From: a virus
Length of the DNA: 23,434 bases
Virus record (IMG/VR): IMGVR_UViG_3300030099_002025
Coordinates: 2,490-25,923 of that record
Reading direction: 5' to 3' (one strand)
Below, piece after piece: positions 19,841 to 23,434 of the stretch; within the stretch, counting starts at the first letter, position 1; each line of letters starts with the position of its first letter. The notes below the pieces were generated by a model. That model saw only the letters and a program-made list of their open reading frames with translations. It was not told the origin of the DNA and made no database searches. A program made the position numbers and the translations under genes.

Positions 19841-20047
19841 TCATCCCTTTGCCTTTTCCATTGCCTCCGATTCCAGTTTCTTTACTTCTCCGTGTATTTC
19901 TAGCATCTCTTTGATTAGTTTGGCTGGTGTGTCATAAGCATCCATCGGATTGACTGAGAAGGCAGAGCAGTAGGTGTAGAGCATAATCTTCATCCCCACC
20001 TCGTTATCTACTGCTCCTCCTTTCAACGCTCTTCGGACTAGTTTTCG
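19841..20047 (-). CDS. Tail assembly chaperone T extension, made by -1 frameshift
   Basis: This frame is read as the C-terminal extension of the G-like protein after slippage at GGGAAAC. After the slip, translation continues R-K-L-V-R-R-A-L-K-G-G-A-V and adds 68 residues, for a fusion of about 188 residues when started at 20406. The extension is helical, ending in charged EIHGEVKKLESEAMEKAKG. Its frame is -1 relative to the upstream gene, and it is open across the upstream TAG. Only a poor TTG start (20026) and a distant GTG lie in this frame; AAAGGAGGAG lies just downstream of that TTG, so it cannot serve it. Position between G and tape measure is that of lambda gpT. In that family the G-T fusion bridges tube subunits and tape measure during assembly. 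Confidence 0.8.
   Translation of the reverse strand, partial: RKLVRRALKGGAVDNEVGMKIMLYTYCSAFSVNPMDAYDTPAKLIKEMLEIHGEVKKLESEAMEKAKG
19965..20016 (-). repeat. Inverted repeat downstream of the slippery site
   Basis: GAGCAGTAG at 20016-20008 and CTACTGCTC at 19973-19965 (minus strand) are perfect complements: nine pairs, plus a possible G-U at the base, with a 34-base loop. The first arm starts about 30 bases after the heptamer. It lies in the chaperone T coding region. It could stimulate frameshifting as a long-loop stem or pseudoknot, but the spacer is far longer than the usual 5-9 bases, so the role is doubtful. Confidence 0.35.
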
Positions 20048-20406
20048 TTTCCCATATCATCCCCCATGACATCCATGAATGGATTAGGGAGGATTTCTTT
20101 CAGTTGTGCGCCAACATATGGGTTTAGTCTAATTAGGTCTGTCACCGTTAGGTGTGGCTCAGTCTTCTCTACAAAGTTCTCGACCATGTATCTGTACATC
20201 TTGTTCAGATTGATACCCATAGTCTGACCCTCTGCGTTCATGTCCATAACACTTGACAACGCTTGCTCGACTTGGAGCCATGTGGGTTGCTTTATCCACA
20301 CATTCAGGTATTCTTCAGATTCAGGGTTGACCCTAATCTGATGGCATTCAGTTGCTGTTGCAGCGAACAGCATGTTCTTATCACTTACAATTTTTCTTTC
20401 TGTCAT
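20038..20406 (-). CDS. Tail assembly chaperone G-like protein
   Basis: The protein has 122 residues from the ATG at 20406 (MTERKIVSDK). A GTG at 20418 directly follows an in-frame TAG and overlaps the GGTGG ribosome site, so it is less likely. The protein is acidic and helical. The region VWIKQPTWLQVEQALSSVMD resembles the tail chaperone pattern in which a short beta part is followed by helices. The end (FMDVMGDDMGNEN, then TAG) contains the slippery GGGAAAC. It lies between the tube and tape measure genes, exactly where lambda G lies, and most ribosomes should stop here while a few per cent continue into the extension. Sequence similarity to known G proteins is too low for me to claim; the frameshift and position carry the call. 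Confidence 0.82.
   Translation of the reverse strand: MTERKIVSDKNMLFAATATECHQIRVNPESEEYLNVWIKQPTWLQVEQALSSVMDMNAEGQTMGINLNKMYRYMVENFVEKTEPHLTVTDLIRLNPYVGAQLKEILPNPFMDVMGDDMGNEN
20047..20053 (-). promoter_or_regulatory. Programmed -1 ribosomal frameshift slippery site GGGAAAC
   Basis: On the minus strand the end of the G-like frame reads ATG-GGA-AAC-GAA-AAC-TAG, so the heptamer G-GGA-AAC is in the X-XXY-YYZ phase needed for tandem -1 slippage. It lies 6 bases before the TAG (which is at 20038-20040), and the -1 frame is open into the extension. GGGAAAC is one of the classical heptamers, close to the GGGAAAG of lambda G/T. A G-rich stretch (ATGGGGGAT) about 7-13 bases upstream could act as an internal Shine-Dalgarno stimulator. 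Confidence 0.85.
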
Positions 20407-20429
20407 TTTTCTTTCCACCTACAAACAAA

Positions 20430-20451
20430 ACCAACAAACAAACGTGTTGGT
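20430..20451 (-). terminator. Hairpin in the gap after the tail tube gene
   Basis: On the minus strand ACCAACA (20451-20445), an 8-base loop and TGTTGGT (20436-20430) form a 7-bp stem, followed by T-rich TTTGTTTG. It lies in the largest intergenic gap of the window (20407-20492). A position directly behind the most highly needed structural gene suggests a partial terminator or 3'-end stabiliser that lowers expression of the chaperones and tape measure. The stem is only moderately stable. Confidence 0.35.
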
Positions 20452-20492
20452 GGAATAAAAATCGGATAGCGTTCCCTACTTGGTCACGCCTC

Positions 20493-22073
20493 CTACTCAC
20501 TACTTGCCCTACCGCCTACGGAATAGATAGCCCACTTACCAGTGTAAGTAGCACTTGATAGGGTTCTAGCATTAGCCTGTACCTCTACATCGATTGGCCC
20601 CTTGTCTTCAGGGAAAGGAATCGTGACGGAATTGATTAGATAGTCCTCAAACTTCAAGAATATCTTCTCACCAGTATCCTTCTCAAAGGTAAGTGATAGT
20701 TCTCCGCTTGTTCCCTCTTCTCCTGATTCGTTGTCTATTCTCAGTTGGTCCCAAAGTTTGGTGTCGCTAATCAACATAGTTAGCGATATCTCATAGGTTC
20801 TCTGCCCCGGTAGATGAGCAGAAGCAATCTGTCTGTTATAGTTTCCAATGAATCTCTGTGGAGTGAGGTTGTTGTTGATTGTCACTGAGCCAGTCTTGAC
20901 CTTGCCAACTACTTGTCCGAATAGTTTGATAGCACCGTCTGAGAATAGGAATGGATAGTTGTCTGCTAGGCTTGAACCTGAGTATGGTTTTGCGTTTGTG
21001 CTGTAGTTGATGAAACCACTGTCTGCGTACTCACTGCCATCATTACCAACATCGCTAGAGTCGTTTGTTATGGCCTTCAAGATGCTTTGCCCTCTCATTG
21101 GTATGTATCCGTTTGGAGTGTCAAACGCTCTCCTACTTACTAGGTCTAGTGTTGTCTTGAGTTCTTGCCCCTCTTCAAAGTTCAATGTCATTGTATTTAC
21201 TTGACACCCTGTAAATATTCTTGAGTACATATTCGTATTAGGGTTATTGCTATCTAGTTGGGTGCTTCCTGTTCTACCTCTTTTTCCATAAACTACATCA
21301 AGAGCGAATGAAGGTAGTACGTCACTATCTGCCTCAGTGAACGTATATACAAACGGAGATGCAGTGTCTAGTAGGTTGAATGCGTTTAGAGTCCTAGCAT
21401 TACCCGCTCCATCATCTACATCTGGATATGTGTTGCCTTCTATGCCACGAATAATGTCCTCAGATGCCTCTCTAGTTAGTATTCCATTGTGAGTGTTACT
21501 TGATGTTGCTGCGACATCTGATTGTGCAGAGGTGAATGTCATTTCTCCTAGTGTGTAATACAACCAAGAGCCGTTGTTCAATGATAGGTCTAGAGAACCG
21601 CCACTGACAGTCTCTGAGCCTTTGTACTGGTAGTCGAAGTTCCTACCACCGGCAGCAGCGAGATTAAGTTGCTTCATCTCAACCTCTACGTTTGGAGGAG
21701 TAAATGTGTTCACTAGTCCTAGCCAACTGTCAGAGAGAATGCCACCTACTACGGTACTACCTGTCTTTACAGGTCCAGCAACTGGCGCACCGAAACCTAG
21801 TATCGTGATATTGCAACCGCTTGCTGCTGGTGCATCTGTGTCTAGTGTTACGGTGGTTTCATCATTCGCTAGAACAGCGTGATAGGTTGTTGTCCCACTG
21901 TTGACTACTTTAGCCATGCATCCTACATACAAACCTGAAACCAACTTGTAATCAGAACCGGCAGTTGCGGTGAATACCTGACTACCGTTTATTGTTTTAT
22001 TATCAAAATACATGTCCATTTCCGGACATAGCCCTACTTGTGCATTTGCTCCTACGAATACTTCATTACTCAT
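20493..22073 (-). CDS. Major tail tube protein
   Basis: The protein has 526 residues from an ATG preceded by GGAG at 8 bases. It begins MSNEVFVGANAQVGLCPEMD, in the style of phage major tail proteins. Near residues 295-310 it has MTLNFEEGQELKTTLDLVSR, a typical tube-domain strand pair. Near residues 390-450 (VKTGSVTINNNLTPQRFI, then YEISLTMLI) further strands follow, and the end is beta-rich. It is all-beta, soluble and polar, and lies between tail terminator and chaperones, as in most siphoviruses. It is about twice the length of common tube proteins. Residues ~25-95 (including Y-K-L-V-S-G-L-Y-V-G) look like an extra small beta domain that may decorate the tube surface. No sheath gene is next to it, which supports a non-contractile tail. 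Confidence 0.78.
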   Translation of the reverse strand: MSNEVFVGANAQVGLCPEMDMYFDNKTINGSQVFTATAGSDYKLVSGLYVGCMAKVVNSGTTTYHAVLANDETTVTLDTDAPAASGCNITILGFGAPVAGPVKTGSTVVGGILSDSWLGLVNTFTPPNVEVEMKQLNLAAAGGRNFDYQYKGSETVSGGSLDLSLNNGSWLYYTLGEMTFTSAQSDVAATSSNTHNGILTREASEDIIRGIEGNTYPDVDDGAGNARTLNAFNLLDTASPFVYTFTEADSDVLPSFALDVVYGKRGRTGSTQLDSNNPNTNMYSRIFTGCQVNTMTLNFEEGQELKTTLDLVSRRAFDTPNGYIPMRGQSILKAITNDSSDVGNDGSEYADSGFINYSTNAKPYSGSSLADNYPFLFSDGAIKLFGQVVGKVKTGSVTINNNLTPQRFIGNYNRQIASAHLPGQRTYEISLTMLISDTKLWDQLRIDNESGEEGTSGELSLTFEKDTGEKIFLKFEDYLINSVTIPFPEDKGPIDVEVQANARTLSSATYTGKWAIYSVGGRASSE

Positions 22074-22089
22074 TTTTTTCTCTCCAACC

Positions 22090-22617
22090 CTACGCCCTAG
22101 CGAATCTCTTTAGTTCTACTCCTATCTTGTATCCCAATAATCTTTTCCCTCTATCATTTGCTTCGTTTCTTGATGTTAGCCTTACTAAATCTGCATCTGC
22201 CTCGACTGCCGAACTGGTATCGGCGGGTGTTGCATAGACAGTTGGCCTAAAAGCATTATTTTCTAAGATGTATCTCACTACCTTGTATAGTGCCTCTAAT
22301 CTATCCCTAGAAAACGTGTTACTGGTCATGTCTCGTCTATGCAAAACACGCAAATGTAGCGTGAAAGTGAAGTCCTCGTTTCTAACAGAATAATCTATTG
22401 TTGGATACGAGGTATTGGAACTGTCCTCATACACTATGATAACGGATTCTGAGTCGATGTCCACCCGTCTTCCCTCTTGTGGTTCTATTGAACGTATATC
22501 GATGAATTTTGGTGTTGCGTTATGGCTCGCTGTTATTGTTCCCGCTGATACCAATGCAGAGGCAGATGAGGTCCAATTATCAGATAGTAATCTGATTATC
22601 AGCGTTACCTCATCCAT
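22090..22617 (-). CDS. Tail terminator / tail completion protein
   Basis: The protein has 175 residues. Its ATG lies inside the end of the previous gene (13-base overlap), with GGAGAG 9 bases upstream. It starts with the helix EVTLIIRLLSDNW, then has strands including FIDIRSIEPQEGRRVD and VIIVYED. Next come a strand pair (FTFTLHLRVLHRRD) and a helix RLEALYKVVRYILENN, and it ends with a YKIGVELKRF strand. This helix-strand-strand-helix order, with a central 'R..L..LY..V..IL..N' helix, is characteristic of tail terminators (gpU/gp17-like), which cap the tube at the neck. The place directly before the tube gene fits. Family membership is inferred by pattern. Confidence 0.68.
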   Translation of the reverse strand: MDEVTLIIRLLSDNWTSSASALVSAGTITASHNATPKFIDIRSIEPQEGRRVDIDSESVIIVYEDSSNTSYPTIDYSVRNEDFTFTLHLRVLHRRDMTSNTFSRDRLEALYKVVRYILENNAFRPTVYATPADTSSAVEADADLVRLTSRNEANDRGKRLLGYKIGVELKRFARA

Positions 22618-22802
22618 GACAAGACACTCTCCCTGAGTTCCTTAGTATACTCCTTAGTGAAGGTGTCTAAGGCGTTTTGAAAAATCATGTCATCAGAGAA
22701 ACTGATATCAAAGCCAATCGAATCCTTCATTTCCTTTAGAGCCTCATTCCTCTCTCTTTCCATCTCAAGAATCTGTAGGAATCTCTTTCTTAACACCGAC
22801 AA
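22605..22802 (-). CDS. Small charged helical protein of the neck module, unknown
   Basis: The protein has 65 residues from a TTG at 22802, which has GGTGAT 3 bases upstream (the same register as other genes here); a GTG at 22796 is the alternative. The ribosome site overlaps the TGA of the adaptor gene. The sequence is rich in Arg, Glu and Lys (for example FLQILEMERERNEALKEMKD) and probably all helix, without membrane segment or Cys. It sits where siphoviruses usually encode a head-closure (stopper) protein, but it is much shorter than those. I do not recognise the family. It may be a minor neck factor or assembly helper. Confidence 0.6.
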   Translation of the reverse strand: MSVLRKRFLQILEMERERNEALKEMKDSIGFDISFSDDMIFQNALDTFTKEYTKELRESVLSWMR

Positions 22803-22806
22803 GTAA

Positions 22807-23433
22807 TCACCCTATGAAATGTATGATGTCCTTCTTCCCATTCAATATTTTATTTGCCTCTTCAAGCAATATGTCGTGCTTGGTCTTTAGGTCGATGTTA
22901 GAACCTGTCTCAGCAATCAGTATGGAGTTGTCATCATGTCTGATAACTTCAGCAGCAACCAGTTTGGTAGTTGCATCATGAACCGTGGCTGGAACTCTTG
23001 ACTCACCACTTACATATGTCACACGAACTGAGTGAGCATGTAGGAATGGGTAATTCTTCAAGAAGAATATTTTACCGTCTTTGTCTATTGTCCAATAATC
23101 ACCTAGTCTTCTTTGGTCTTGGTTGTCTGTAAACGGAGTCACCTCTGCACTAGTTGATGCTATGGTACAAGCAGAACCGTCATCACTCAATAGTAAGGAG
23201 GATATGATTACTGTGTCTCCTGCTTCGCTATCTGTCGTTGCGTAGAAGAAATCAGATATGTTGATTGAACTGTTTCCTACTGCTGTTACGGACTTAGCAC
23301 TTGTCTCACCAGTGAACTTAGCGGTCTTGTGTGGGAAGACCTCATTGATTGCGTCTGTTACTTGGCTGGCCGTTGTCTTTGGGCCATAGTTATCGAAGAA
23401 ATCAGTTCCCTTGGTAACGACAAATGTGTACGG
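22807..23433 (-). CDS. Head-tail connector (adaptor) protein, 5' end cut by window
   Basis: The frame is open from the window edge to the TGA at 22807, about 208 residues; a TTG at 23190 is internal and not needed as a start. The visible N-terminal part (V-V-T-K-G-T-D-F-F-D-N, then VTDAINEVFPHKTAKF) is followed by beta-rich sequence. The C-terminal half has KIFFLKNYPFLHAHSVRVTY, then VPATVHDATTKLVAAEVIRH and a final helix KHDILLEEANKILNGKK. The 'VP..I..A...L.A.E..R' helix is typical of gp6/gp15-like head-tail adaptors that sit below the portal. The gene precedes tail terminator and tube, which matches. The role is inferred from that motif and order; the fold has an extra ~100 residues at the front. 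Confidence 0.6.
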   Translation of the reverse strand, partial: PYTFVVTKGTDFFDNYGPKTTASQVTDAINEVFPHKTAKFTGETSAKSVTAVGNSSINISDFFYATTDSEAGDTVIISSLLLSDDGSACTIASTSAEVTPFTDNQDQRRLGDYWTIDKDGKIFFLKNYPFLHAHSVRVTYVSGESRVPATVHDATTKLVAAEVIRHDDNSILIAETGSNIDLKTKHDILLEEANKILNGKKDIIHFIG

Positions 23434-23434
23434 G

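Noticed and set aside
8080-19937. Plus-strand open frames antisense to the hub, LamG-like and tape measure genes (up to 211 residues)
   Set aside because: The minus-strand genes carry recognisable motifs, ribosome sites and tight spacing; the plus-strand frames have none of these.
20024-20026. Independent TTG start for the chaperone T frame
   Set aside because: The Shine-Dalgarno-like AAAGGAGG lies downstream, not upstream, of this TTG, and the in-phase GGGAAAC heptamer explains the frame better.
20493-22617. Possible contractile tail (sheath plus tube)
   Set aside because: Only one large structural gene lies between terminator and chaperones, and no gene here resembles a sheath; a non-contractile tail fits better.
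1-23434. tRNA genes, attachment sites, insertion sequences or integrase
   Set aside because: No cloverleaf-like segments, transposase or recombinase motifs were seen; nearly every base belongs to a tail gene.

Overview
The window is a piece of a tailed-virus (Caudoviricetes) genome, almost certainly a siphovirus-type tail module. Every gene I can support lies on the minus strand, so the biological order runs from base 23434 down to base 1. The order is classical: head-tail adaptor (cut by the right edge), a small unknown protein, tail terminator, major tail tube protein, tail assembly chaperones G and G-T joined by a -1 frameshift, tape measure, distal-tail-like protein, a LamG-like tail protein with a long insertion, a giant baseplate hub, a small collar-like protein, and a giant tail fibre cut by the left edge. 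There is no sheath gene between terminator and tube, which argues for a non-contractile tail. The 657-residue tape measure suggests a tail of roughly 100 nm at about 0.15 nm per residue.

Layout: 22.1-23.4 kb is the neck (adaptor, 65-aa protein, terminator). 19.8-22.1 kb is the tube and chaperones, with the only sizeable intergenic gap of the window (about 75-90 bases after the tube gene, holding a hairpin). 17.1-19.8 kb is the tape measure and the distal-tail-like gene. 7.3-17.1 kb holds the distal tail structure (LamG-like protein, hub, collar-like protein). 1-7.3 kb is the open fibre gene. Hub and fibre together take up more than 14 of 23.4 kb. No gene-free stretch exceeds 300 bases. I see no RNA gene, IS element, CRISPR array, integrase, lysis or replication gene.

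Organism: the fibre modules (decapeptide repeats of DDAVTTAKIA type and SGTTTTVN-type modules) resemble fibres I associate with marine phages and viral metagenomes. Isoleucine ATA, leucine CTA and arginine AGA/AGG are heavily used, and ribosome binding sites are often of GGTG(A/G) type. That leaves an archaeal host quite possible (a marine archaeal virus is my best guess), but the window has no gene that proves the host.

Most notable signals: (1) the palindromes GATC and AGCT appear to be completely absent from all 23.4 kb, and synonymous codons at junctions are chosen so as to avoid them; (2) a textbook GGGAAAC slippery heptamer sits at the end of the chaperone G gene in the right frame; (3) a cupredoxin-like (type 1 copper) ligand set is embedded in the giant fibre; (4) both the hub and the LamG-like protein look like known folds split by very large insertions.
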